From Galeruca laticollis (lineage: Eukaryota > Arthropoda > Insecta > Coleoptera > Chrysomelidae), in assembly GCA_963921935.1 (NCBI GenBank), contig OY998176.1, positions 87,026,960 through 87,090,959 on the forward strand: a DNA stretch of 64,000 bases, given 5' to 3'. Every line of letters starts with the position of its first letter. Position 1 is the stretch's first letter. A program made the position numbers and the translations under genes. Positions 43,331 through 55,694 of this stretch are shown one piece after another. The notes under the pieces were generated by a model. It was not told where the DNA came from. It saw only the letters and a program-made list of their open reading frames with translations, and ran no database searches.

Positions 43331-44157
43331 TTTTTTAACTGGATCTATTTTGGGACCAGTTGTACATACTCATGCACAAAAATTTATTTCTTTTGTAAAA
43401 AATGGAAATAAAGTTTTTTTTTATTTAATTTGTTTATTTAAGTAGTCTCACTACCAAAATGTCCAAACATTTTTTTTCAATAACTTGAAAATTAGGTCTC
43501 AAACGGTTGAACACATACGTTTGTATGGGTTTGTAATTAATGAAGAGAAATTTGATCATTTAATTTCATCAAGTTAATTAAAACTATAGTCTGTTTCTTA
43601 TTGTCTGACAGCACGCGAAAAGGTCACAGATGCTAGTCAGGTACTAAACCATAGGCGCCACCGTTCATCTAAGGAATTTATTTACTAGTGTTTTTAAATG
43701 AAACTCAAGGTCTCTATTTAATTTTATACCCGACCTGATATATAAAGGTAATATAAATGTAAATTCGGTTAGTTAAAACAACTAACTGACCTTCATACAT
43801 TTGTAGAGTACATACAGTTGGAACAATACATTATTTTCGAAATAATCTTGTAACGCAACTATTCTGACTGAATATTTCATTAATTATCTTGAGAATTTGA
43901 AGCAGGTCAATTCTTGGGAGACATATTAACAAACCATTTATCAATACATTGTCCAGATAACTACTTACTGATTTTCGAAATGTTGATAATAACATTTCCA
44001 AGAAACATTACAATAGGGTCCTACTAGGGATTGTCCCAATGACTACTTAGAAATTTTGCAGGTATATACGGTGAAACTTGGTCTCACCCAAATTTGTATA
44101 ATTTGTTTTGCTTAGAGTCGCTTTTATGTTCCATAAGTGTTAACTGTGTTGTGAAAA

Positions 44158-45506
44158 ATGTCTTCAAGTTTTACCCAAGTAAAGTGTAAGAGCGTGATTA
44201 GCTTACAAACGAAGACTGTAGTGTTAAATGTGCATGATGCTGTTGTACATCAAATGCCGGCTGCTACTGTTACAAATATAGTTTCGACATGTTCCAATAT
44301 GACAGGAGTTAGTGAATCTACTATTTACAGGCTTCTAAGAGAGAGGAAAAATGGAAATATATCTACACCTAAAAAGTCAACTGGAAGAAAACCATTTGAC
44401 TTTGATGAACATATGCAAAATACAATAAGACGAAAAGTACATTAATTATATTTTAAAAAAGAGATCCCAACCCTTGACATAATTCTAAGAATGGTGAAGG
44501 AGGACGAGAATTTGCCTGACATAGGGAGAAAAACTTTGTGAAAAACATTTCACAAATTAAATTTTACTTGGGAGAAGAAAAGTCGCGAATCAGTGCTAAT
44601 CGACAACGAAGAAATAATATGTTGGAGACGCTAGTATTTACGAGATATCCGAAAATACAGACAGGAGGGAAGACAAATCTATTATCTAGATAAGACATGG
44701 CTCAATGAAGGACATTCAGTAAAAAAATATGGCAGGACAAAAGTACTCAAACCAGTCGTCAAGCTTTCATAGAAGGTTTATCTACTGGACTGAAAACTCC
44801 TATCGGTAAAGGTCGCCGATTAATAATAACGCATATTGGATGCAATCAAGGGTTCGTTGAAGGTGGTGTACTGGAGTTTCAGTCAACATCAACCAAAGAC
44901 TATCATGAAGAAAAGACTGCAGATGTTTTTGAAGAGTATTTTACACAAATGGTCGAATTAATTCCAAATAATGCTGTAATCGTTATGGACAATGCCACTT
45001 ATCATTCGCGATTAACAGAAAATCTTCCATCTACCTCTTGGAGAAAAGCTGATATTAGAAACTGGTTAATCGTAAAAGATAAACCATTTGAAGATGATAT
45101 GTTGAAAAAAGAACTTTTAAAGGTTGCTTCAGATCACAAGCTACAATTTAAAAAGTTTGTTATTGATGAAATAGCCAAGAATAGTGGGATAACAGTGCTT
45201 CGTTTTCCGCCATACCATTGTGAATTAAATGCGATAGAGTTAATATGGGCCCAAATGAAAGGTTATGTAGCTAGACATAATAAAACATTTAAAATGAAAG
45301 ATGTTCGTGAACTCATGAAGTACTCATTGACAACAATAACTGAAGAGAACTGGAGAGATGCTGTGAATCATATAATTAAAGAGGAAGAGAAAATGTGGGT
45401 TTTAGATAAGCTCATAGAACAAACTATAGAACCGATAGTGATCTCTCTCGACGAGTCTTCGGATGATTCTTGTATAGCCAGCGAAGAGGATGACACTATA
45501 GATTGA
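44158..45506 (+). pseudogene. IS630/Tc1-like (DDE_3) transposase, nearly complete
   Basis: N-terminal HTH (44158-44445): 'SESTIYRLLRERKNG' and 'TPKKSTGRKPFDFDE'. The middle is broken by a TAA at 44443 and more stops and frameshifts between 44440 and 44760. The nuclease has 'YYLDKTWLNEGHSVKK' (first D, with K in place of the usual E next to it), 'AVIVMDNATYHSRL' (second D) and 'PPYHCELNAIELIWAQMK' (last E), in an open frame 44949-45506 ending with an acidic tail. The fragment at 10.7 kb belongs to the same family. TIRs were not found. Confidence 0.8.
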
Positions 45507-46491
45507 ATTTTCTATTTCCTATAAATGGTATGCTTACTTTACTTAATGTACATTAATTCATTGCCAATAGGCCTAAATGAATGAATTTTATTTCAACTGT
45601 AATGTTGACCGAATCTAATTAGATAAGCAAAATGAACTAATATCGTAACCTCCGCCACTGCCGCACTGTTCATCGCTTAGCTGGCATTGTTCAGTTTTAT
45701 TACCATATTGTATTTTGAGCTGAAACAGGGATGTACAGATAAACCAATACAGACATGACAGACCTACTTGTTTTGCATTAGAATTTTAGTATTCACTTGT
45801 AAAATTCTTAGGATCACTCTGTAAGAGATAATTTTCTATTTGAATATTTAATGAGGCTACTGTTCTGTCAGACATTAAGAAATTGACTATAAATAGAGAA
45901 TATTGTCAACTAAGAGCATATTTACACATGAATAAAGTTATTAATGTAACTATTCTGTACATAGTAGTATAATTATTTGGAAAACATCTGCAAATACATT
46001 TATTGTTTAGAAAAAGTTACAACGAAAAAAAGTGTCCCATTGTAATAAAAAGTGAAAAAACATTTAAAATGAAGTGTTGAACGAGTTCAACAGAGGAAAT
46101 AGTGAAGAATTGGGAACTCAAGCTATTACCTCAAAATACAGGGCGTTACAAGCATAGGATACAATAATAGTATACGAATCTCTAGTACAAAGTCATTGAT
46201 TCATTAGAATATGACAAAATTAATAGTTAATGTGTTTTTAAAAATACTTTACACACATAATTTTTTTTAAATAAGATGTATATATCTACTGTGCCCTATA
46301 TCAGCAAATATCTTACAAACTAACGAGTTCAGATACAAATTTCTCTAATTTGTGGAAGAATTTCATTTAAGTACAGAATCTACAGACAAAATTAAATGCG
46401 AAGAATTTGTTTTTATTTTGTGCCGAAATACATAACCAGATAGTACGACAAAAACATTAAGTTGAGAAGACTTAAATATATAGCTACTTAC

Positions 46492-46675
46492 GTTTAAGAT
46501 AATCTCCATCTTTGGTGCAAGTATCAGGTACATCTAAAAGACATTCTACATATCTCTTTAACATCCTTGCGTTACGTAAAACACTCATCACGTTTATATA
46601 ATCATATTTGTGGCTATAAGCTGCGGCGCTATAACCAACCGCTAACAAAAATACAAACAGGACCGATTTATTCAT
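46492..46675 (-). CDS. chemosensory protein (CSP/OS-D), exon 1
   Basis: The 184-nt exon starts at ATG 46675 and ends before the donor C|GTAAGT. It encodes a signal peptide ('NKSVLFVFLLAVGYSAAA'), then 'YDYINVMSVLRNARMLKRYV' and 'ECLLDVPDTCTKDGDYLK', the standard CSP N-terminus with the first two Cys spaced by seven residues. The phase-1 end fits exon 2 at 38427-38626. The mature protein should be secreted. A TATA box lies 63 nt upstream. Confidence 0.93.
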
Positions 46676-46737
46676 AGTAAACTAACTTTTGGTCACAATT
46701 AACAGACGAAGAATGGAAAGACGGAAAATCATTTTGG

Positions 46738-46747
46738 TATTTATATA
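46738..46747 (-). promoter_or_regulatory. TATA box of CSP gene 1
   Basis: TATATAAATA on the minus strand, 63 nt before the start codon, which would leave a ~30-35 nt 5' UTR if initiation is ~30 nt downstream. Confidence 0.6.
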
Positions 46748-47318
46748 GGTATTATTGATGAAATTAGTGAAATGCTTAATGGGTGAAACGTTTGAAATTT
46801 CCGTTAATTGGAATCGAATTGGTACTTGAAAATACTATTAATATAATTGTAATTGGTTTTTGGTAGTCGGTAGTTTGGAAAAATGTGATTTTGAGGTATT
46901 TCGAGAAATGTATCATATATAACTTAGATATTTGAAGGAAAAATACAGGTACATTAAAAATTCCATTAGAAATATTATGTAGCTGTGATGTTCTTACTTT
47001 CGATATTTAACTTGAATTTGAATATAGAATAATGCTCATCTAGGAATAGAAACCAAATAAAAAATATACAAATATGCAAAAGATCTGCTATGATATAACG
47101 CTGAGACAAGAGCAGGAATACAGTGTGGGTCGTTATTCCAGTCATAACGTGTCTGTCACACGGTCAAATTAGCAGCAAACTGAATTTGATCAAACCATCA
47201 AACTGGTGACGTTATTGCGAATTTGATGCCCGACTCTATATTCATCAGTTTGACTGTCACTGACACTTTTGAGGTTAAAAATTTATTGATTTTCGAGTTT
47301 GTTTGATTTGTTTATACA
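46748..47318. other. region upstream of CSP gene 1 and Harbinger exon, no gene
   Basis: The first part would hold the CSP promoter. From ~47155 the sequence, with 'tcaaattag' and 'caaactggtgac' words, may be the end of the Harbinger relic that follows. Confidence 0.3.
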
Positions 47319-47669
47319 ATGAAACTGGAAGGTAAAGAGAAAGTTGTGTTTTCATTATCAATAGCAGCCTTAGGCATAGTGTTATACCGAAAAATAATCA
47401 AAGCTAGACAAGATAGTAAAAAAAAGCAGAAGAGAATATGGTCTAGGGGATGGATCAAGAAAAGAAACCAACTAACCAATGCTGCTGGTGGAGCTAATAA
47501 CATTATTGATTTGATAAAATATGAACTTGCCCCAGAAAACCCTCATGATTTTAACAATTATATGCGATTGGATGCAGTAACATTTAATCTCCTACTTAGT
47601 TTATTAGAACCATCAATTGTCAAAGAAGACACTGTAATGAGGCAGGCAATTTCTACAACAGATCGGTAA
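47319..47669 (+). pseudogene. PIF/Harbinger transposase, first exon only
   Basis: The 116-residue frame reads 'KRIWSRGWIKKRNQLTNAAG', 'LIKYELAPENPHDFNNYMRL' and 'FNLLLSLLEPSIVKEDTVMR', the N-terminal pattern of HARBI1-like transposases. It ends at a likely donor ('CAGATCG|GTAAGC'). The nuclease exon with the DDE residues is not in the window downstream, so this is a truncated copy, different from the intact element at 18 kb. Confidence 0.7.
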
Positions 47670-47999
47670 GCTTAAAATTGAAACATACTTTCGTTGAAAA
47701 TAGGAAAAATTGGAAAAATGATATCCAGGATATCACCATAGGGCTTATAATACCTAAGCTTCAATATTTGTAATATCACATCTTCTTCTTTATTCTATTA
47801 ACATATATTAAGTCAATCACAAGTTAGGTCACTTTTTGGTCTAGCCAAAAATAACTACTAAACATCAGGTAGGCATCAAATTAAATGTAACTTCTGTCAT
47901 TCTGACGATGATATTGATTTATCGAAACAATTGTCAATTTTTTAGAATTTTCCACAATTTTTATTATATTGTGGAATTAGCTAGAAACAGTGAGTTTCA

Positions 48000-48260
48000 T
48001 TTAAAACACTAATATGAGTAGATTCCACGAAGTAAGGGTCGAGACAGTTAATTTAATTGTAAACTAATTTCGAAGCTCTCAAATTTTGAAAACATATCAC
48101 CGCAACTCGCCGAAAAAAACATTGACCTAAACTTAGACAAATCTCAAAATAAAGTCTTGGCCCTAAACTGGACCCCAAGTACTGATACACTTATTATTTC
48201 TGTTCCCACTTCTTTTCTGACTGCCCCCGTAATCAAAAGAAAAAACTTTCAACAATTGCA
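48000..48260 (+). pseudogene. BEL/Pao pol fragment
   Basis: 'FENISPQLAEKNIDLNLDKS' and 'KVLALNWTPSTDTLIISVP' fit the segment between RT and RNase H of BEL/Pao pol. Only ~80 codons are preserved. Confidence 0.55.
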
Positions 48261-48781
48261 CGATGAGTTGACCCCATTGAATTGTGCAACTCGGCGGTAG
48301 TGTGCGGTAAAATTTTAGTAAAACGCTTTTAGATAGCTAAGTCGACTGGGATACAGAAATCTCAGATACGTCCATCCTAGACGAATGGCACAAATTTATG
48401 CATTTTCTTCCCGAATTATCAAAATTCAAAATCCTAAGATATATTTTTTTAGACAAATCAACTATTATTCTTACCGAAATGCAAATGTAATTATTACGGC
48501 AATTTATTCAGACCAAACTGTATCATGCAACTTAATTTCTGCGAAATCACGTGTTTCGCCTGTTACAAAAACAGTATAACTTCCCAGATTAGAGTTGTCT
48601 GCCATGTTGTTACTGTCCAACCTTGTGGACATAATTAGGCAATCCAACGATCTGTCAAAATAAATTCAATATGGCGGCGACGGTCAAATAAATAACAAAG
48701 TTACTGTAGTGTGTTTGTTTAACCTACGTTTAATTGTTTTTCTTTCTACTTTTTGGCTGTAAATTGTGGTTGTCTTGTGAA

Positions 48782-49240
48782 ATGCCTTCGATATGTATTG
48801 TAGTTGGTTGTGGAAGCCGTTCTAATCGTGATGAAGTTTCGTTTTATCGCGTTCCCGCAGAGACAAAACACAGGTTTTTAACTAAGAAAAACGATTTGAC
48901 CAAACTTCGCAAGGCTGCATGGGTTGCAAAGAGAGACGGTCTGACTGAATATATATTGGAACACCAGAAAGTTTGCTGTAGACACTTTATAACTGGTAGG
49001 CTTCTTATCAAATATATCAACTCTACTAGCTCCTAGTTTACGTAGTTTGTACTCAAGTAGGTATTGACTCATTTTAGAACAACCTGTTTGTCCTCGAAGA
49101 TAAAGAACACCCTTACCCATTTCAACATATGGGACATGTGTCTCAGAAAGTAAAAAAAGGGCTGCAGATGTTGACAGAAAGAATCGCAGAGGTAAAAGGG
49201 CAAAACTGACTGACACTAAGGTAGAAAATAATTAATAGTA
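48782..49240 (+). CDS. THAP-domain protein, first exons (probably a relic)
   Basis: Exon 1 (48782-48995) gives a full THAP start: 'MPSICIVVGCGSRSNRDEVS', 'FYRVPAE', 'LRKAAWVAKRDGL' and 'VCCRHFITG', i.e. C-x5-C...C-x2-H with the conserved W. The donor is ACTG|GTAGGC. A following exon (~49077-49234) is basic ('KKRAADVDRKNRRGKRAKL') but its join brings a stop, and the usual P-S-L block is unreadable, so the frame is probably broken. A further possible exon at ~49452-49560 reads 'VMDIDEMPQQSQVDQIECME'. It could have supplied a transposase or a regulator. Confidence 0.55.
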
Positions 49241-50114
49241 GTCCTTTTTTATGTAAATTGTCTGTAGAGGTTAATAATAATTAATTGGTATGTGTTTAGC
49301 TGATCGTCCTGGTCCAGAAAAGATACTCTATGAGCATGTTTTGCACACTTTATTTTGATAAAAGAATGTTAATTTTTAGTAATAGCAATGTTAAGTTATG
49401 TATTGATTGATAGTTGCTAAAAATTGTTATAATTAATTACTTTGCCAACAGGTCATGGATATTGATGAAATGCCTCAACAGTCCCAGGTCGATCAAATTG
49501 AATGTATGGAGACTGGGGTGTCTATGATGCTAAGTATTCATGTTTTAGTTTTGAAGCTAAACATTTAGTAAATATTATTTTCCAACTTTTATTATTTCTC
49601 TACATGTAATGAATGTTTTATTTTGATTTGTACTTACATTAGTAATAATTCTTGTCTCTTCATAATATGTATAACGTTTATGTACTAAGTGTTATATATT
49701 TTTACATAGCTTTGTCATTAAGATCAAAATATTTGAACAATGAGGCTGAAGTTCATTGATTTTACTCATGTTAATATTAGAAATATGTATTGTGATGTAC
49801 ACATGTCAAAATGAAATAAAATTTATATTTTGCAGTGTAGAATAATTGTTTTTCTAATGCATTAAATGTCACACACTTTTGGGACAATAAAAAAATAAAA
49901 CCCTTATATAACAGTTTATTTTTTCCAACAACCAAAAAAAAGCTAGAAAATAAAACCCTTAAGGTCATAGAAACAATTTCACAAGACAACATCGACAAAA
50001 ACAATCATTTATAAACTCATTATATTATTCCTTACAATTTATGAAAGGCTAATTTAATTCTACATTTATTTATAAAAAATACAACACTTATTTAATTTCA
50101 GAAGGTTACACATA

Positions 50115-50117
<3 letters not shown>
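49241..50117. other. AT-rich spacer
   Basis: Apart from the short possible exon near 49452-49560 nothing was recognised. Confidence 0.35.

Positions 50118-50170
<53 letters not shown>
50118..50170. repeat. (TA)n microsatellite at 5' LTR edge
   Basis: About 26 TA units ending where the LTR similarity begins. Confidence 0.9.
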
Positions 50171-50172
<2 letters not shown>

Positions 50173-51722
50173 AATACATATCCTCTATCTAAATTCTAAA
50201 GAAAACGTTGAAATAAAGAAAATATGCATATTTAGATGTAATACTAGTGATACACACTGTATTATCAATAATTTGAAAGGTTCAATATACCAATGAAATT
50301 TGACATTTCAATTTCATATGACATTACTGCAGAATAGACTTAATGACAGATAGATTTTAAAACGATTTGAAAAGCCAGAATACAGATGTCTCTATTAGCA
50401 AAATGGCACTTTAAAAAAATAATGAAAATCTCTCTTGGTATATAAAAACGTAAATTTGTATTTAAAAAAAAAAAGAATTCTTGGTAACCAAAGGAGAAGA
50501 GAGTTATTTATGGAAACAGTTTAGGGAGTTGATTCATAACATCGCGAGAGACAACATCGAAATAAGAGTTGTCTCAGATTTTTTTTAATAGAGTTGAATT
50601 TTAATATCTCGAGAGACAACATCGGAATAAGAGTTGTCTCAAATTTATTTGAGAATATCAGAATAATTTGTAGCATTATTATCAAATTAACACAATTTGC
50701 CTTTGAAAGCCAGTGCATGTATTATTCGCAGAGAATTACAGCGGTAAAGTGCGAGTGTTGTTCCAGTTTCTAAATAAGTCATTTAGAAAATTGTTCCAGA
50801 TATTCTAAAACGTTTTTAGAATACAAACAAGTCTATCTGTATCCAGTTTGGTGAGTCCAGTCCATATTATATATTATTTCTCGAGAATTAATAGGATTTT
50901 AGTAAAAAATATTTCGAAAGTAGATGCATCTGATGAATTGAATATTTGATCAAATTATAGTAACATTATTGATATATCATTCTACGTAAACTCAAGACAA
51001 ATTTTGAAAAAGACAATTTACAAGGAAATTGGGGAATGTTACATTGACATATAAGTCATTTTGGACTTTTAGTTAAAGTATTTAGATAAGAATTTCTAAT
51101 TTTAGATTGTTTATAATATTAAGGTTTTGATAGAAAATTCTATTTTTGCGTATTCGTTTGTGATATTTTTTGAAAAGTTTTAATTTTTGTGTTTATTTGA
51201 TAATATAATATATAAATTTGAATTCTAATCACCTTTTGGCTCTCTTTTCATAATCATTCTCATTACATTTGATAATTTCATCCTATAGTATTTAGTACAA
51301 GAAGTGACATTTGGTTTAATTTCTGACAGGAATTTCATATGTGTCATAAGATAATTTAATTGTCTTATAGTGTATTGGACAAACAGTTACTTCTGATTTG
51401 AATAGTATAATACGTGATTTGGAAAATTATTTGGTAATTTATAAATTTTGAATTAATTCTTTGAAATCTTTGATCCCTCCCTGAGAAAAGAGTGAGTTGA
51501 TTGATATTGTGTATTAATTTATCTTTCAGGATATAAAATTTGATATTTATTTAGCCGGGCATATTAATTTGACAACTGCTGTCATTAAAATTTTTTATAG
51601 GTTATATTTAGCTAAAGGTGTTTTCATATTAGTGTAGTTATAGCTACAAATAAATTCAACGATAAAACAATATAGAATATAATATATTATAATTAAAAAC
51701 ATAGTCGAGATATACTATAATT
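50171..51722 (+). repeat. 5' LTR (about 1.55 kb)
   Basis: Starts 'ttaatacatatcctctatct' and ends just before the primer site. It contains two copies of a 'gagagacaacatcg(a/g)aataag' word (~50552 and ~50610). The ends do not show the usual TG...CA. Confidence 0.85.
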
Positions 51723-51740
51723 TGGCGCTAAACGTGGGGC
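51723..51740 (+). other. primer-binding site (tRNA-Lys type)
   Basis: TGGCGCTAAACGTGGGGC closely resembles the TGGCGCCCAACGTGGGGC type primer site complementary to tRNA-Lys, and directly follows the LTR. Confidence 0.85.
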
Positions 51741-51787
51741 AAAAATAGATTTGTCACTATTATTACATAAAAAATTAAGTATCGATC

Positions 51788-53152
51788 ATGGAAAGAAGAA
51801 TGACGTTAAGGGATGGTAAACAGGTAGGAGTTGAAAGTGGATCTGAGGAACAAAGAGAAGAAAGAAGACATAGTATGGGTGATTTTCAGGTGCAGTACTT
51901 AGAACAGGGAATGGAACAATCAGAAGGAGATATGACAGCGGGAGATGAAGCAGCAGAACAGGAGGATAGGAGACAGAAAACACAAGGAGGAATAAATAGA
52001 AATGATCAGTGGATGCAACAATTTTTTATGAAAATGGAGGAGAATAGGAAGGCGGACATGGATAAACTGAATGAGAATATGAATAATATTAGGGGGGATA
52101 TAAATAATATTAATGGAAAAATGGATAAACAAGATGAGAATATGAATAATATGAGGGAAGAAATGAATGAGAATATGAATGATATAAAGAGGAACATGAA
52201 TCACTCAGAAAAGAAAATTGATGAGGTGAAAATGGAAAGTTTGAATGAGATTAAGAAAGTTAGGGAAGAGAATGAGCAATTTAGGAAGCATATTGAAAAG
52301 GTGAATGAAGATATGAAGGGCCAGAATGAAAATTTACGCATGGAAATTCAAGAAAATTGCATTAAAATCAGGGAAGATATTAACAAGCAGGTGGAAAAAG
52401 AAGTTCAAGAAATAGGAAGATGTATAGAAGAAAATTTATCTGGAGTAATTCAAGTAGAAGTAAAGAAACAAAATGAGAATATAATTGAAGAAATACAGGT
52501 TATTAAAGTACAAGGACAAACAAATGAAACAGTAATGCAAATGTATGAACAAAATTTGAATAAGAAATTTAAAGACTTAGATGGTAATACAGATAAACAA
52601 ATTGTGACATATGATAAAATAAGTAATAATTATAATAGGGGGATACAACTTAATTGGGAATTAAAAGAAATAAACAGACGATTACAAGAAACTAAGGAAG
52701 AAATAGATGAAACCATAAGACTAATTGAAGAACCAATAATTTACACAGAAAATGGCGAAATCAGAGTGAAACTTAAGAGAAACATGAAAATAATTGATCC
52801 AAGAATATTTATTAAGAGAATCAAAAATGAAATGATAGGAAGTGAGAATATTATGGTGGATATGAAAATAATAAAAAGCAACTTCAATGAGATGGAAAAA
52901 GTTGAGATGCAAATTTCAATGCATTTATGGGAAGAAATTGATGAGATATGGGACAACAAAATTAAAAAAAATATGGTGGTGAACAGAAAGAAGTTACAGA
53001 AACTCATAGAGTATCAAACAATAAGAGAAGAGAATAAGACGAAGTTTAGGAAAAGAAAAAAAATTGAATTATATGAAAGGATTATAGGAACGAAATCTAG
53101 AAACGAAAGGGAATTGTACATGGTAAGGGATGGATATAAAAACGATATATAA
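51788..53152 (+). CDS. gag-like coiled-coil protein of the LTR element
   Basis: The 454-residue frame is intact and starts 48 nt after the primer site. Residues ~1-75 are acidic and Q-rich. Residues ~80-235 are long coiled coils with repeated 'NENMNNI/MDKQDEN'-type units. A ~220-residue C-terminal part with 'NYNRGIQLNWELKEINRRLQ' and 'HLWEEIDEIWDNKIKKN' may be a capsid-like fold. No zinc knuckle or protease motif was seen. The sense strand is very A/G-rich and C-poor. By position it is gag; by sequence I cannot tie it to a named family. Confidence 0.7.
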   Translation: MERRMTLRDGKQVGVESGSEEQREERRHSMGDFQVQYLEQGMEQSEGDMTAGDEAAEQEDRRQKTQGGINRNDQWMQQFFMKMEENRKADMDKLNENMNNIRGDINNINGKMDKQDENMNNMREEMNENMNDIKRNMNHSEKKIDEVKMESLNEIKKVREENEQFRKHIEKVNEDMKGQNENLRMEIQENCIKIREDINKQVEKEVQEIGRCIEENLSGVIQVEVKKQNENIIEEIQVIKVQGQTNETVMQMYEQNLNKKFKDLDGNTDKQIVTYDKISNNYNRGIQLNWELKEINRRLQETKEEIDETIRLIEEPIIYTENGEIRVKLKRNMKIIDPRIFIKRIKNEMIGSENIMVDMKIIKSNFNEMEKVEMQISMHLWEEIDEIWDNKIKKNMVVNRKKLQKLIEYQTIREENKTKFRKRKKIELYERIIGTKSRNERELYMVRDGYKNDI

Positions 53153-54350
53153 ATAAAAGGTTAATGATTAACAAGTAATATTTAAAAACATATGTAAATA
53201 GAAAATTATATAAACAGGGTTTGATAAAAAAAATTGATAGACATGTTGATATGAATTATGGAAGTGAAAATAGAAGTTAAAGAAATGAAAAACGAATATA
53301 TGGAAATGGAGGTAAAATTGATGACATTAAGTATTTTGAGAATAGAAGAGATTTTAAAAACTTTGATAGAAGAAATGATAAAGAAAATAGAAATGAAATT
53401 AAACAACAAAATAGATGGACAGGATGAAATAATTACATTTATAGGAGCAAACGGAAGGAAGTTATATGAACTCAGCAAATCTATGATACAAAAGATTGAA
53501 TTAAAGGATGGAAAGAAGTTGATATGTAAGCATTGTTGATAAAGAAGTTAGAAACAGACATAGTTATTCATGAATTGATGAAATATAAGGAAATAATTGA
53601 TTTTGAATAGATAGATAGAATTAAATGGTAAAATAATTGAATTTGAGGAGGTAAATATGGAAGTATTGGCAATTGAAGAGGATAATAGGAAGTTATGGAA
53701 TATAAAGAGGAATGGAATTATGGTAGAATTGGAGTTAATGAGTGGAAATAAGGAATATGAAGAGAAAGTGAAGAGTTTGATGATGAAATATGAAGGATTG
53801 TATGAAAAAGAAATTAGAATGGTGAATAATTATGTTCGTGAGATAGAATAAATAGAAGATTTGAAATGTTATGGTAATTGGACAGATTGTGATGAAGAAC
53901 ATAATGAATTTATAAATGAATTATTAAAGATGTATGAGAGAAGAATGTCGAAGAAAACCGAGGGTTGCTTAATGAAAATATAGATATAATATCAAAGTGA
54001 AGAATATTGAGAAGTGTTGGAACAAAATTATATGCAATTCAATATAAATTATTTAGACAGAGTAGAATAGAGTTGGAAACATTTGAGATCATAAAAAAAA
54101 ATTATCAACATGTATATAGGAAATTTTAGAATAACAAATAATAGTATGTTACGTGAAATTTTAATAGATATAGTAGATTTAAGGAGTTTTATGGGAATTA
54201 GGAATAATAGTTTAATTTGATTCAAGATAATTTTGAGATATGTTGATAATTATTTGAAAGATATTACTATGTTACTAAGAACTAGTAATATATTTGGCAA
54301 TTTTGAGAGATAAATTATAATTATATACCAGAATCGATTTATCACTCTTT
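53153..54350 (+). other. decayed purine-rich interior of the gag-only element
   Basis: Short frames at 53258-53539 and 53657-53851 keep the same E/K/I-rich, C-poor composition as the gag ORF, so this may be a broken second ORF. No polymerase or integrase motif is readable. Confidence 0.45.
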
Positions 54351-54351
54351 T

Positions 54352-54362
54352 ATTAGGGGGAT
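54352..54362 (+). other. polypurine tract
   Basis: ATTAGGGGGAT immediately precedes the second LTR, where plus-strand synthesis would be primed. Confidence 0.6.
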
Positions 54363-55694
54363 TTAATACATATCCTCTATCTAAATTCTAAAGAAAACTT
54401 TGAAATAAAGAAAATATGCATATTTAGATGTAATACTAGTGATACACACTGCATTATCAATAATTTGAAAGGTTCAATATACCAATAAAATTTGACATTT
54501 CAATTTCATATGACATTACTGCAGAATAGACTTAATGACAGATAGATTTTAAAACGATTTGAAAAACCAGAATACAGATGTCTCTATTAGCAAAATGGCA
54601 CTTTAAAAAAATAATGAAAATCTTTCTTGGTATATAAAAACGTAAATTTGTATTTAAAAAAAAAAGAATTCTTGGTAACCAAATGAGAAGAGAGTTATTT
54701 ATGGAAACAGTTTAGGGAGTTGATTCATAACATCGCGAGAGACAACATCGAAATAAGAGTTGTCTCAGAATTTTTTTAATAGAGTTGAATTTTAATATCT
54801 CGAGAGACAACATCGGAATAAGAGTTGTCTCAAATTTATTTGAGAATATCAGAATAATTTGTAGCATTATTATCAAATTAACACAATTTGCCTTTGAAAG
54901 CCAGTGCGTGTATTATTCGCAGAGAATTACAGCGGTAAAGTGCGAGTGTTGTTCCAGTTTCTAAATAAGTCATTTAGAAAATTGTTCCAGATATTCTAAA
55001 ACGTTTTTAGAATACAAACAAGTCTATCTGTATCCAGTTTGGTGAGTCCAGTCCATATTATATATAATTTCTCGAGAATGAATAGGCCTTTAGTAAAAAA
55101 TATTTCGAAAGTAGATGCATCTGATGAATTAAATATTTGATCAAATTATAGTAACATTATTGATATATCATTCTACGTAAACTCAAGACAACTTTTGAAA
55201 AAGACAATTTACGAGGAAATTGGAGAATGTTACATTGACATATAAGTCATTTTGGACTATTAGTTAAAGTATTTAGATAAGAATTTCTAATTTTAGATTG
55301 TTTATAATATTAAGGTTTTGATAGAAAATGCTATTTTCGCGTATTCGTTTGTGATATTTTTTGAAAAGTTTTAATTTTTGTAAGTGTTTATTTGATAATA
55401 TAATATATAAATTTGAATTCTAATCACCTTTTGGCTCTCTTTTCATAATCATTCTCATTACATTTGATAATTTCATCCTATAGAAAATTTAGTACAAGAA
55501 GTGACATTTGGTTTAATTTCATATGTGTCATAAGATAATTTAATTGTCTTATAGTGTATTGGACAAACAGTTACTTCCGATTTGAATAGTATAATACGTG
55601 ATTTGGAAAATTATTTGGAAATTTATAAATTTTGAATTATTTTTTGAAATCTTTGATCCCTCCCTGAGACAAGAGTGAGTTGATTGATATTGTG

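Larger units (their letters stand above)
38627..46491 (-). other. large intron of CSP gene 1, filled with transposons
   Basis: The phase-1 intron begins CGTAAGTAGC on the minus strand at exon 1 and ends TTGTTACAG before exon 2. It contains, from left, a fold-back element, a (TA)n run, an RTE relic, a piggyBac relic and an IS630/Tc1-like transposase. Stretches 38640-39146, 43340-44157 and 45510-46480 show no further recognised feature. The alternative is that the two exons belong to different broken genes. Confidence 0.7.

Noticed and set aside
43560..45700. TIRs around the IS630/Tc1-like transposase at 44.2-45.5 kb
   Set aside because: Candidate words near 43.6 and 45.65 kb did not match on reverse-complementing.
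50118..50170. Possible origin or satellite at the TA run
   Set aside because: Simple dinucleotide microsatellite, found at three places in the window with no further structure.
51786..53007. Several minus frames rich in F, I and H
   Set aside because: Antisense shadows of the A/G-rich gag-like ORF; composition explains the lack of stops.
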